Shown here piece by piece: positions 9,388-18,129 of a DNA stretch of 41,408 nt. The notes below the pieces were generated by a model. It did no database searches. It was not told the origin of the DNA and was given only the letters and a program-made list of their open reading frames with translations. Within the stretch, counting starts at the first letter, position 1; each line of letters starts with the position of its first letter. Source of the stretch: Bacteroidales bacterium (GTDB lineage: Bacteria > Bacteroidota > Bacteroidia > Bacteroidales > UBA10428). A program made the translations under genes and the position numbers. The DNA is taken from NCBI GenBank assembly GCA_016938235.1, contig JAFGVA010000087.1, forward strand, positions 1 to 41,408, given 5' to 3'.

Positions 9388-10488
9388 TTATCTGTCTACC
9401 CGGGCACTTCCGCCACCAATAATTTTCTCTACTTCAGCAAGCGTTGCCATAGTTGTATCTCCGGGCGTAGTCATTGCCAATGCACCATGAGCTGCACCAT
9501 ATTCAACTGCTTTTGCGCCATCATTAAATTCAAGAAAACCATAAATTAGTCCTGAAGCAAAACTATCGCCACCACCAACACGATCCATTATTTCCAAATT
9601 TTCGCGATGTGTGGCTACATGAATTTCACCATCGGCATAGCATATTGCGCCCCATGAATTTACGGTTGCACTTTTTACTGTTCTGAGAGTTGTAGCAATA
9701 ACTTTAAAATTAGGGTAGGCTTTAACCGCCGATTTTATCATTCCCTTGTATCCTTCAAGGTCGAGTTCTTTCAGGTTTTCATCATTACCCTTAACTTCAA
9801 GACCCAGGCATGCCGTAAAATCTTCCTCGTTACCAATCATTACGTCAACATATCTGGCAATTTCACGGTTTACTTCCTGTGCTTTTATTTCGCCACCAAT
9901 AGCCTTCCACAATGATGGACGGTAGTTTAAATCGTACGAAACGATGGTGCCATATTTCTTGGCAACTTTTACTGCCTCAATCACAGTGTCGGCTGTGGTT
10001 TCTGAAAGAGCGGCAAAAATTCCCCCTGTATGCATCCAGCGAACGCCAAGTGTCCCGAAAATATATTCCCAGTCAATATCGCCCGGTTTTAATTGCGAGG
10101 CAGCAGTATTTCCGCGATCCGACACACCTTTTGCTCCCCGAATTCCAAAACCTCTTTCGGTAAAATTCAATCCATTACGAACAGTACGCCCGCATCCGTC
10201 ATAGGGCATCCACTTCACAAATTGGGTATCCAATCCACCCTGAAGTATAAAATCTTCAATTAAGGCCCCAACATCGTTGTCGGCTAAGGCAGTGATTATT
10301 GCTGTTTTTTTGCCAAAACATCTGCGCAAACCACGTGAAACATTGTATTCACCGCCGCCTTCCCAAGCCCTGAACTGACGGGTTGTTCTTATGCGTCCTT
10401 CTCCCGGATCCAACCTTAGCATTACCTCTCCTAACGAAATACAATCGTAGGCACAAACAGATGTAGGTTTTATGTTTAATGTTGCCAT
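9388..10488 (-). CDS. kdgK: 2-keto-3-deoxygluconate kinase (PfkB family)
   Basis: A 366-residue PfkB/ribokinase-type sugar kinase that phosphorylates KDG to KDPG. The N-terminal 'SLGEVMLRLDPGEGRIR' and 'EGGGEYNVSRGLRRCFG' are typical of KDG kinases, and the catalytic Asp lies in the PfkB signature 'VGGGDSFASGLIYG' near the C-terminus. I start it at 10488 (MATLNIKPTS) and not at the upstream in-frame Met at 10593, because the longer form would overlap the uxaC 3' end by about 100 bases with sequence that does not resemble the family; from 10488 the spacing to uxaC is seven bases, as elsewhere in this operon. It receives KDG from both UxuA and the KduI/KduD branch. Confidence 0.9.
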   Translation of the reverse strand: MATLNIKPTSVCAYDCISLGEVMLRLDPGEGRIRTTRQFRAWEGGGEYNVSRGLRRCFGKKTAIITALADNDVGALIEDFILQGGLDTQFVKWMPYDGCGRTVRNGLNFTERGFGIRGAKGVSDRGNTAASQLKPGDIDWEYIFGTLGVRWMHTGGIFAALSETTADTVIEAVKVAKKYGTIVSYDLNYRPSLWKAIGGEIKAQEVNREIARYVDVMIGNEEDFTACLGLEVKGNDENLKELDLEGYKGMIKSAVKAYPNFKVIATTLRTVKSATVNSWGAICYADGEIHVATHRENLEIMDRVGGGDSFASGLIYGFLEFNDGAKAVEYGAAHGALAMTTPGDTTMATLAEVEKIIGGGSARVDR

Positions 10489-10495
10489 TTTATTA

Positions 10496-11896
10496 TTAAA
10501 ATTTAAAATAGTTTTTAGCGTTATTGTAGGAAATATCTTCCACCATCTGACCAAGTAATCCCCTGTCGTTAGGCAACTCTCCGTTTTCGACATCTTTTCC
10601 TAACAGATTACAAAGAATTCTTCTGAAATATTCGTGACGCGGATAAGAAAGAAAGCTTCTTGAATCGGTGAGCATACCAACAAACCGGCTTAAAAGACCA
10701 AGATTTGAAAGTGCATTCATCTGGTTTTCCATACCGTCTTTTTGGTCCATAAACCACCAGCCTGAGCCCCATTGAATTTTGCCGGGTACGGAGCCATCCT
10801 GGAAATTACCTATCATGGTTGCCACCATGGCATTGTCGGCAGGATTGAGGTTGTATATAATTGTTTTGGTCAGTTTGTCTTCCAAATCAAGTCTGTTTAA
10901 AAACTTCGACATATTCACCGCCACATTCCAGTCGCCTATGGAATCGAAACCAGTATCCGGTCCAAGTTTAGTCAACAGGCGTGTATTGTTGTTTCGTAAT
11001 GCACCATAATGAAATTGCTGAGCCCAGCCTTTGGAGTGGTTAAGAATTGCAAACTCATACAATGCTGCCGATTTGAATTTCAGATCTTCTTCGACAGTTA
11101 CTTCGCTTCCACTCCTTACTTTCTTGAAGATGGCATCAATTTCAGACTGAGTAGATTTTTCAGCATAAAACACCTCAAGCCCATGGTCGGCCAACCGGCA
11201 ACCATTTTTGTGGAAAAAGTCGTGTCTTTTCTTTATTGCATCAAGCAAAGCTGAAAATGAATTTATATTAATCCCAGATACCTCTGAAAGTTTGTCGAGA
11301 TATTCATTATAAGCTTTTGGGTTTTGAACTGCCATAGATTTATCGGGCCTCCAGGTAGGAAAGACTTTGGTTTTTGCACCTGATTTGGCAATTGCTATAT
11401 GATGTTCCAGTGAATCAATCGGATCATCTGTTGTACAAACAACTTCTACATTCATCATTTCTAAAAGCCCCTGTACCCGAAAGTTCTCAGTCTGAAGCAT
11501 GCCTGAAGCTTTCTCGTAGATGGACTCAGCTGTTTTGGGACTAAGAATATCTGTAACACCAAAATAGGCTTTCAATTCAAGATGTGTCCAGTGAAATAAA
11601 GGATTACGCAAGGTATGAGGGATAGTTTCGGCCCATTTTTCGAACTTTTGCCAATCGCTAGCATCACCAGTACAGTATTTTTCTTCAACACCGTTAGTAC
11701 GCATGGCACGCCACTTATAATGATCGCCATATAACCAAGGTTGGGTAACATTATCGAATTGCTTGTTTTCAGCAATTTGTTCAGGTATCAGGTGAGAATG
11801 ATAATCAATTATCGGCATCTTTTTAGCATGCTCGTGATACAGGTATTCTGCGGTTTCTGTTTGCAGAATGAAATTATCATCCATAAATTTTTTCAT
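10496..11896 (-). CDS. uxaC: uronate isomerase
   Basis: A 466-residue amidohydrolase-superfamily uronate isomerase. It converts D-glucuronate to D-fructuronate and D-galacturonate to D-tagaturonate. The metal-binding HxH motif is in 'IIDYHSHLIPEQIAENK' near residue 30, and 'TDDPIDSLEHH' and 'GMLTDSRSFLSYPRHEYFRR' are hallmark UxaC segments; length is the family norm. A second Met at residue 5 is an alternative start. The gene follows the KduD-like SDR after a 135-base spacer that carries a nested palindromic repeat element and precedes kdgK by seven bases. It is the entry enzyme for saturated hexuronates in this block. Confidence 0.95.
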   Translation of the reverse strand: MKKFMDDNFILQTETAEYLYHEHAKKMPIIDYHSHLIPEQIAENKQFDNVTQPWLYGDHYKWRAMRTNGVEEKYCTGDASDWQKFEKWAETIPHTLRNPLFHWTHLELKAYFGVTDILSPKTAESIYEKASGMLQTENFRVQGLLEMMNVEVVCTTDDPIDSLEHHIAIAKSGAKTKVFPTWRPDKSMAVQNPKAYNEYLDKLSEVSGININSFSALLDAIKKRHDFFHKNGCRLADHGLEVFYAEKSTQSEIDAIFKKVRSGSEVTVEEDLKFKSAALYEFAILNHSKGWAQQFHYGALRNNNTRLLTKLGPDTGFDSIGDWNVAVNMSKFLNRLDLEDKLTKTIIYNLNPADNAMVATMIGNFQDGSVPGKIQWGSGWWFMDQKDGMENQMNALSNLGLLSRFVGMLTDSRSFLSYPRHEYFRRILCNLLGKDVENGELPNDRGLLGQMVEDISYNNAKNYFKF

Positions 11897-11940
11897 AATA
11901 TTTTGTTTTATAGTTTCTAATATCGAATTAGAATAATGTT

Positions 11941-12025
11941 CGTCATTGCGAGAAGGAACGACGAAGCAATCTCACCAAATATTTAAAGATTGCTTCTCCC
12001 GAAATATTTCGGGATCGCAATGACG
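11941..12025. repeat. nested palindromic REP-like element inside the operon
   Basis: Three nested inverted repeats: outer CGTCATTGCGA (11941-11951) with TCGCAATGACG (12015-12025), middle GAAGCAATCT (11963-11972) with AGATTGCTTC (11987-11996), and a perfect 16-bp palindrome CCCGAAATATTTCGGG (11998-12013). It sits in the spacer between the KduD-like gene and uxaC. The same sequence family (CATTGCGAG...ACGAAGCAATCT) appears in diverged form at 24004-24075 and 24256-24325. No protein is encoded. In the transcript it would form stable stem-loops that could affect mRNA stability or read-through. Confidence 0.85.
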
Positions 12026-12031
12026 GAAACT

Positions 12032-12829
12032 TTACAAATCGTTCTCCCCTTTCACATAGCCAAAGTTAGCAAGTATACCGCCATCGACATAAAGTACATG
12101 GCCGTTTACAAAGTCGCTGGCTTTAGATGCCAGGAATAAAGCAGCATTTCCAACGTCTTCAGGCTCGCCCCAACGACCGGCAGGAGTTCGGGTCATTACC
12201 AAATCGTTAAAGGGGTGATTGCCCTCGCGGATAGGTGCTGTTTGGGCTGTTGCAATATAACCGGGGCCAATTCCATTTATTTGCACATTGTATTTTGCCC
12301 ACTCACAGGTCATATTTGCTGTTAGTAATTTGAGTCCGCCTTTTGCCGATGCATAAGCTGAAACAGAATTTCTGCCATAAACACTCATCATAGAACACAT
12401 GTTGATGATTTTTCCACTTCTACGTTTAATCATTCCGGGGGCAACTCTTTTGGCTATAATAAGCGGAGCTACCAAATCAATATCAATTACCTGCTTATAG
12501 TCGCTCACTGCCATTTCCAGGATGGGAATTCTTTTAATTATCCCGGCATTATTTACCAATATATCAACAGGACCAACGTTTTTTTCGATTTCAGTTATTC
12601 CGGTATCAACTTCTTCTTCGCTTGTCACATCGAATTTCAGTGTATATACATCTAATCCGGCTTCTTTATATTCTATTTTACAAGAGGCAAGTTTTTCATC
12701 AGAAATATCATTCACAACAATTTTTGCCCCTGCAGCTCCAAGTGTTTTGGCTATTGCCATTCCAATGCCGTGTGTACCACCGGTAATTAGGGCTACTTTT
12801 CCTGACAAATCAAACAATTCGGTTATCAT
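12032..12829 (-). CDS. kduD: SDR oxidoreductase, KduD-like
   Basis: A 265-residue classical short-chain dehydrogenase. The NAD(P) loop is TGGTHGIG near residue 17, the NAG motif is 'LVNNAGI', and the catalytic Tyr-Lys pair is in 'SAYASAKGG', with the active-site Ser just upstream. Its position 36 bases after kduI indicates the KduD role: reduction of 3-deoxy-D-glycero-2,5-hexodiulosonate (DKII) to KDG. Relatives are often named gluconate 5-dehydrogenase, and that activity cannot be excluded from sequence. The gene is within the main operon, with a palindromic repeat in the spacer after it. Confidence 0.78.
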   Translation of the reverse strand: MITELFDLSGKVALITGGTHGIGMAIAKTLGAAGAKIVVNDISDEKLASCKIEYKEAGLDVYTLKFDVTSEEEVDTGITEIEKNVGPVDILVNNAGIIKRIPILEMAVSDYKQVIDIDLVAPLIIAKRVAPGMIKRRSGKIINMCSMMSVYGRNSVSAYASAKGGLKLLTANMTCEWAKYNVQINGIGPGYIATAQTAPIREGNHPFNDLVMTRTPAGRWGEPEDVGNAALFLASKASDFVNGHVLYVDGGILANFGYVKGENDL

Positions 12830-12865
12830 AGTTTTAAATATCTTTTATAAAAACTAAAAATCAGA

Positions 12866-13708
12866 TTATTTCAGGTCAGAGGGTTTAAGATGATCCATAT
12901 CGGTATAATCAAGGTTTTCACCTCCCATTCCCCAAATAAAAGAGTAGTTAGAAGTTCCAGCTGCAGAATGAATGCCCCATTCAGGAGAAAAAACAGCCTC
13001 TTCATTTTTCATGAAAATATGTCTGGTTTCCTTTGGTTCTCCCATAAGGTGTAAGATTACCTGGTCAGCCGGAAGTTCGAAATAAAAATAAGCTTCCATT
13101 CGCCTGTCGTGTGTATGCGGAGGCATAGTGTTCCAAACACTGCCTTTGTGCAATTCAGTTAAGCCCATAACCAACTGACAACTTTCGACAATACCAGGAA
13201 CAATAAGCTGATAGATGGTTCTTTCGTTACTGGTCTCAAGCGAACCTAACTCAATAATATTGGCTTTATCTTTGTTTACCAAAGTGGTAGGGTAATGCTT
13301 ATGAGCCGGAGTTGAACCAAAATAAAACTTTGCCGGATTTGTATTAACTAAACTTTTAAATTTTACTTCTTTACTAGTGCGGCCAATATAAATTGCTTCT
13401 TTCTGCTGCAGGGTATATTCCTCTCCATCGACAGTTATAACTCCGGCACCTGCTATGCTGATTATTCCAACTTCTCTTCTTTCGCAGAAATAATCAGATT
13501 TTATTCCTTCAATTGATTCGAGAGTAAGCTCTTCATCAACTGGAAAAGCTCCTCCAAGGATAAATCTCTCGTATTGAGAAAAACTCATATTTACCTCATC
13601 TTTAACAAAAAGATTCTGTACAAGAAACTCTTTACGCAGGCGTTCTGTGTCATATTTTTTAACGTCCTCAGGGTGACAAGCTCTTCGACGATCGTAATTT
13701 GTTTTCAT
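12866..13708 (-). CDS. kduI: 5-keto-4-deoxyuronate isomerase
   Basis: A 280-residue cupin-fold isomerase that converts the open-chain product of unsaturated uronates (DKI) to DKII. The zinc ligands His198, His200 (in MPPHTHDRRMEAY), Glu205 and His247 (in WGIHSAAG) follow the E. coli KduI ligands with a constant offset of about two residues. Length is the family norm. Its presence shows that the cell processes products of pectate or other polysaccharide lyases, though no lyase or unsaturated glucuronyl hydrolase is in the window. It starts 19 bases after the TRAP permease stop. Confidence 0.95.
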   Translation of the reverse strand: MKTNYDRRRACHPEDVKKYDTERLRKEFLVQNLFVKDEVNMSFSQYERFILGGAFPVDEELTLESIEGIKSDYFCERREVGIISIAGAGVITVDGEEYTLQQKEAIYIGRTSKEVKFKSLVNTNPAKFYFGSTPAHKHYPTTLVNKDKANIIELGSLETSNERTIYQLIVPGIVESCQLVMGLTELHKGSVWNTMPPHTHDRRMEAYFYFELPADQVILHLMGEPKETRHIFMKNEEAVFSPEWGIHSAAGTSNYSFIWGMGGENLDYTDMDHLKPSDLK

Positions 13709-13727
13709 AGTTTTTCAGTTTTTAACA

Positions 13728-15188
13728 TTAAAATCCAAATGCACTTGGTAACCACAGGCTTAATACCGGAAAATAGGTTACAAGCAATAAACTGATAATC
13801 ATTACCACAAACATGGGCAGCAATGGTTTTATAACCTTTTCAATTTTAACACCAGAAACACTACAGCCTATAAAAAGCACAGCACCAACAGGCGGAGTGC
13901 ACAATCCAACACTCAGGTTTAGAACCATAATTATTCCGAAATGAACGGGGTCGATTCCAATACCACTAACAATCGGAAGGAAAATTGGCGTAAAAATGAG
14001 AACCGCAGGTGTCATATCCATAAACACACCTACAAAAAGCAAAATAAAGTTTATTATTAATAAAATAATAACAGGGTTATCGCTAATACTAAGTAGTCCT
14101 TCACTAACTGTTTGGGGAATGTTCTCATAAGCCATTATCCAGCTTAAACCCATGCAGGTAGCCACTAAAAGCATAACAATCGAAGTTGTTTTAACAGACC
14201 TTAATATTATAATAGGCATATCTTTAAGGCTGATTTCCTTATATATAACTGCTAATATAAAAGCATAAAGAACTGCTACTGCTGAAGCCTCAGTTGCTGT
14301 AAAGAACCCAGCCACAATACCTCCTATTACGACAACTAGTAAAAGCAGACTAGGAATGGCATCCCAAAGTGTTTTAAATGCATGATTTCCGTGGTTATCG
14401 CTTTTCCGGGATCTGTAAACTACATACGCTGCAAAAACAAGGATTAAAAATCCGTAAAGAATATACTTCAACAAATCTGAATGATTTCCAGAAGCTTTTA
14501 TACCAATACCTATACCGATTAAAGCCAAAGTACCGATTACAAATTTTAGAAGGGTAATAATTACTCCTTTAAAACCTTTGTTTTTATATACCATCATACT
14601 CATTGCCATCAGCATAATTGATATTCCCGTTATAATTCCTGGTACATAACCAGCCAGAAATAAAGCTGTTATAGAAACACCGCCACTGGCAAGTGAATAG
14701 ACAATAAGAATATTACTCGGGGGTATTGAAAGGCCGGTAGTAGCTGATGAAATGTTTACAGCTGCACTAAAATTCTCGTTATAACCTTCCTTTTTCATTT
14801 CCGGTCCCATTATTGAACCTATAGCAGATGCCGAAGCCGCGGCGGAACCAGAAATTGCTCCAAAAAGCATATTGGCAAAAACATTAACAACTGCCAGACC
14901 TGCCGGCCAACGACCGACAACAATTCTTGCCAGATTAATCAGTCGAATAGCAATTCCTCCACTATTCATAATATTTCCGGCTAAAATAAAGAATGGTATT
15001 GCCAGAAGGGCAAAACTATCAAGACCGGTAGCCATACGGTGAGCAAAGGTTGTAAAAGCCGGTAGCGTGTCTATGCTAACCAACATAGTAAGAATACCTG
15101 AAATGCCAATGCTGTATGCTATTGGTACTCCAAGCGTTAGTAAAATAATAAAACTAATAACTAAAATGATAACTCCTAAATAATCCAT
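13728..15188 (-). CDS. dctM: TRAP transporter large permease (DctM)
   Basis: The 486-residue large membrane subunit of a TRAP transporter, which moves an acidic sugar across the inner membrane with Na+. 'GIPVAYSIGISG'-like N-terminus (ILLTLGVPIAYS), 'FAGNIMNSGGIA', 'GSAAASASAIGSIM' and 'NLSVGLCTPPVGAVLF' are hallmark DctM segments. It is about 60 residues longer than the usual 425-430; the extra part (about residues 205-275) contains one or two additional hydrophobic segments and a basic loop 'YRSRKSDNHGNH'. The start codon overlaps the dctQ stop by one base (TAATG), indicating translational coupling. Uronates are the likely substrate from context. Confidence 0.92.
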   Translation of the reverse strand: MDYLGVIILVISFIILLTLGVPIAYSIGISGILTMLVSIDTLPAFTTFAHRMATGLDSFALLAIPFFILAGNIMNSGGIAIRLINLARIVVGRWPAGLAVVNVFANMLFGAISGSAAASASAIGSIMGPEMKKEGYNENFSAAVNISSATTGLSIPPSNILIVYSLASGGVSITALFLAGYVPGIITGISIMLMAMSMMVYKNKGFKGVIITLLKFVIGTLALIGIGIGIKASGNHSDLLKYILYGFLILVFAAYVVYRSRKSDNHGNHAFKTLWDAIPSLLLLVVVIGGIVAGFFTATEASAVAVLYAFILAVIYKEISLKDMPIIILRSVKTTSIVMLLVATCMGLSWIMAYENIPQTVSEGLLSISDNPVIILLIINFILLFVGVFMDMTPAVLIFTPIFLPIVSGIGIDPVHFGIIMVLNLSVGLCTPPVGAVLFIGCSVSGVKIEKVIKPLLPMFVVMIISLLLVTYFPVLSLWLPSAFGF

Positions 15189-15655
15189 TATGCGCCCTCC
15201 TGATTTTTTGAAAACATGAAATAAAGTGAGTAGTAGAGCATAATTATGCCACTAAGTGGTAAAACACTATAGACATAGCCAAGCGGAAGATGAAGAGCTG
15301 CAGAGCTTACTTCGAACCTAAAACGGGTTATAACTAACCATGTTCCTCCAATTATCATTACGAATATTGCGAAAAGAGCAATAATCAGATTAACTATAAA
15401 AATAAGCTTAACTTGTCTTTCAGGGGACGATTTCTGTATTAGTAAATCTATCGCAAGATGTTCTCTTTTGCCTGTTACATAAGCAGCTCCGAATACTCCT
15501 ACCCAGATAAGCAGAAAGCCTGCAAGCTCGTCGGTAAAGGAACTAGGCGATGATAAAACATAGCGACTGAGCACTTGCCATAGCACATCAATAACCAAAA
15601 CAGTCATGATGAAAATGAGAAATCGCTCAAGAATAGTATCTATTTTTTCTTTCAT
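15188..15655 (-). CDS. dctQ: TRAP transporter small permease (DctQ)
   Basis: A 155-residue protein with four predicted membrane helices, the normal form of the TRAP small subunit. 'WQVLSRYVLSSPSSFTDELAGFLLIWVGVFGAAY' contains the family signature of a conserved Arg-Tyr followed by the 'ELA.FLL.W....G' segment. It pairs with DctM and works with the periplasmic binding protein encoded 11 bases upstream. The stop codon shares a base with the dctM start. Confidence 0.9.
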   Translation of the reverse strand: MKEKIDTILERFLIFIMTVLVIDVLWQVLSRYVLSSPSSFTDELAGFLLIWVGVFGAAYVTGKREHLAIDLLIQKSSPERQVKLIFIVNLIIALFAIFVMIIGGTWLVITRFRFEVSSAALHLPLGYVYSVLPLSGIIMLYYSLYFMFSKNQEGA

Positions 15656-15666
15656 AAATAATATTT

Positions 15667-16659
15667 TTATTCAATGGCCTGAATTCGTTGTATTAATTTG
15701 TATAAGTCCGGTTTTGACTTGTAGCCATCTAAAAGCTCTTGTACTTTTAAGGCAAATGGTTCTTTTTCAGGATAACTTACATTAACTCCGGCTTCCTGAA
15801 CCTTTTTTAATGATTCAATTTCCGAATCTGCCCAGTATTTTCTTTCAGCTATCACAGATTCATCGGCAGCCTCCTGCAGCCATTTTTTTTCCTGGTCACT
15901 TAGGCTATTCCATACTACAGTGCTAATAATCATAACATCTGGTACCCGGGTATGCTCATTCAGGCTGTAATATTTACATACTTCGTAATGTCTTGAAGTG
16001 AAAAAGCTGGGGGGATTATTTTCGGCTCCATCGACAACGCCACTTTGAAGTGCAGTATAAAGCTCTCCCCATGATATAGGGGTTGGTGAGCCTCCCATAG
16101 CTTTAACCAAATTCATGGCTGTCTGGCTTTTCATTACCCGAATTTTGAGACCATTTAAATCTTCTGGTTTTTCAACAGGTTTATCAATTGTGTAAAAACT
16201 ACGTGCACCGGCATCGTAGAAGCATAAACCACGAATGTTGTATTTCTCTGTAGAAGTGAGTAATTCCTTACCAATTTCGCCATCAAGCACATGGAATGAG
16301 TGTTCATCTGATCGAAAAACATAAGGAAGTCCAAGTACCTGAAAATTTTGGGTAAAACTTTCCATAACTGCAGAAGAAACTTTGGTAATAGCAAGGCTAC
16401 CAATTTGAAGCAATTCGACACATTGTTGCTCAGAACCAAGCTGCTCACTGGGATAAATTGTCATGGTAAGTTTACCCTCAGACTTTTCCTTGAGCCTTTG
16501 AGCCATAAATACCATTGCTTTGTGCACCGGGTGAGATGGATCAAGACTATGTGCAATTTTCAAAGTCTTTTCTTTCTTTTGTGTGCCACACGACAAAGAA
16601 ACTATTAAAGCAAGAAATAGACTTGTGAAAAATTTTACTCTGTTTTTTTGAAAATTCAT
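15667..16659 (-). CDS. dctP: TRAP substrate-binding lipoprotein (DctP)
   Basis: A 330-residue TRAP solute-binding protein. The N-terminus is a lipoprotein signal with lipobox SLSC (Cys24), so it is anchored in the periplasm. The carboxylate-binding Arg is Arg174 in 'LNGLKIRVMKS', and 'GELYTALQSGVVDGAENN' is the family's other hallmark. I start it at 16659; the longer in-frame extension to 16884 lies inside gnd in another frame and has no signal-like sequence. The gene starts ten bases after the gnd stop. TRAP binding proteins of this class are known to take hexuronates, which matches the surrounding enzymes. Confidence 0.92.
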   Translation of the reverse strand: MNFQKNRVKFFTSLFLALIVSLSCGTQKKEKTLKIAHSLDPSHPVHKAMVFMAQRLKEKSEGKLTMTIYPSEQLGSEQQCVELLQIGSLAITKVSSAVMESFTQNFQVLGLPYVFRSDEHSFHVLDGEIGKELLTSTEKYNIRGLCFYDAGARSFYTIDKPVEKPEDLNGLKIRVMKSQTAMNLVKAMGGSPTPISWGELYTALQSGVVDGAENNPPSFFTSRHYEVCKYYSLNEHTRVPDVMIISTVVWNSLSDQEKKWLQEAADESVIAERKYWADSEIESLKKVQEAGVNVSYPEKEPFALKVQELLDGYKSKPDLYKLIQRIQAIE

Positions 16660-16669
16660 ATCTTGAAGA

Positions 16670-18121
16670 TTATACATTATATGTAGATGAGGCAGTATCT
16701 CCGCCACGGCCTGTCCAGTTGGTGTGGAAAAACTGGCCTCTGGGTTTATCGATTCTTTCATAAGTATGGGCTCCAAAATAGTCGCGTTGTGCCTGTAAGA
16801 GGTTAGCGGGCAATCTTTCGGAACGATAGCCATCGAAATAAGAAAGAGCCGTAGCAAAAGCAGGAACAGGTATTCCGTTAGCAACTGCTGCGCCTATAAC
16901 TCTTCTCCATCCTGCCTGTGCAGCTTCTACTTTTTCTTTAAAGAATGGATCTAAAAGGAGGTTTGTTAGTTCTGGGTTTTTATCGAAAGCCTCTTTTATT
17001 TTTCCAAGAAAAACCGAACGGATAATACATCCCCCACGCCACATCAGGGCAATACCTCCATAATTAAGATTCCAGCTATGTTCTTTGGCAGCTTCTCTCA
17101 TAAGGACATATCCCTGGGCATAGGAAACAATCTTTGAAGCAAATAAAGCTTGTTTGATATCTTCAACGAAAACTTTTTTATCGCCTGTAAAAGCAGGCTT
17201 TGGTCCACTAAGTACTTTTGAAGCTATAACTCTTTCGTCTTTCTGCGCTGAAAGACAACGTGCAAATACGGCCTCACCGATAAGAGTTAATGGAACACCC
17301 AGATCAAGGGCAGAAATACCTGTCCATTTTCCGGTACCTTTTTGTCCGGCAGTATCCAGAATTTTCTCAACAAGAGCTTCACCGTTTTCTTTATAACCCA
17401 GAATATCGCGGGTAATTTCTATAAGGTAACTATCAAGTTCGCCTCTGTTCCAATCTGCAAAAACATCGTGCATTTCATCGCTGGTCATGCCAACAAGTTC
17501 TTTCATAATTTGATATGCCTCGCAGATTAGCTGCATATCACCATACTCTATTCCGTTATGAACCATTTTAACGAAATGACCGGCTCCGTTTTCACCCACC
17601 CAGTCACAACATGGAACATTTCCATCAACTTTTGCTGATATATCCTGAAAAATTGGTTTTACAGACTCCCATGCTTTTGGAGAACCTCCGGGCATAATGG
17701 AAGGCCCTAAAAGAGCACCTTCTTCACCACCCGAAACACCGGTTCCGATATAAAGAAATCCTTTACTTTCGACATAGGCTGTTCTGCGTATGGTATCGGG
17801 ATAATGCGTATTACCTCCGTCGATAATAATATCGCCAGGTTGAAGATAGGGTATAATTTGTTCTATAAAATCATCAACTGCCTTACCTGCTTTAACAAGC
17901 ATCATAAGCTTGCGCGGTCTTTTTAAGGATTTAACAAACTCTTCGACAGAGTGTGTACCAATAAAATTTTTTCCCTGACCCCTGCCCTCAATAAATTTAT
18001 CAACCTTTTCAACTGTTCTGTTGAATACAGCAACAGTATATCCATGGCTCTCCATATTTAAAACAAGGTTCTCGCCCATCACAGCAAGTCCAATTAATCC
18101 GATATCAGCTAGTTTTTCCAT
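16670..18121 (-). CDS. gnd: 6-phosphogluconate dehydrogenase, decarboxylating
   Basis: A 483-residue enzyme that oxidises 6-phosphogluconate to ribulose-5-phosphate, CO2 and NADPH. N-terminal 'IGLIGLAVMGENLVLNMESHGY' with the NADP-preferring 'FNRTVEKVDKF', 'GGNTHYPDT', the substrate motif 'GVSGGEEGALLGPSIMPGG', catalytic Lys in 'AGHFVKMVHNGIEYGDMQ' and C-terminal 'HTNWTGRGGDTASSTYNV' are all present. Full length. It sits between the Gfo/Idh gene (eight bases) and dctP (ten bases), so it is in the same transcript as the uronate importer. No glucose-6-phosphate dehydrogenase, lactonase or gluconokinase gene is in the window, so its link to the block is through NADPH supply or an unseen gluconate kinase. 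Confidence 0.96.
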   Translation of the reverse strand: MEKLADIGLIGLAVMGENLVLNMESHGYTVAVFNRTVEKVDKFIEGRGQGKNFIGTHSVEEFVKSLKRPRKLMMLVKAGKAVDDFIEQIIPYLQPGDIIIDGGNTHYPDTIRRTAYVESKGFLYIGTGVSGGEEGALLGPSIMPGGSPKAWESVKPIFQDISAKVDGNVPCCDWVGENGAGHFVKMVHNGIEYGDMQLICEAYQIMKELVGMTSDEMHDVFADWNRGELDSYLIEITRDILGYKENGEALVEKILDTAGQKGTGKWTGISALDLGVPLTLIGEAVFARCLSAQKDERVIASKVLSGPKPAFTGDKKVFVEDIKQALFASKIVSYAQGYVLMREAAKEHSWNLNYGGIALMWRGGCIIRSVFLGKIKEAFDKNPELTNLLLDPFFKEKVEAAQAGWRRVIGAAVANGIPVPAFATALSYFDGYRSERLPANLLQAQRDYFGAHTYERIDKPRGQFFHTNWTGRGGDTASSTYNV

Positions 18122-18129
18122 AGTTAGAA

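Noticed and set aside
10489-10593. Longer N-terminus for KDG kinase
   Set aside because: The extension overlaps the uxaC 3' end and does not resemble the family; the start at 10488 gives the operon's normal spacing.
16660-16884. Longer N-terminus for the TRAP binding protein
   Set aside because: The extension lies inside gnd in another frame and would bury the lipoprotein signal.
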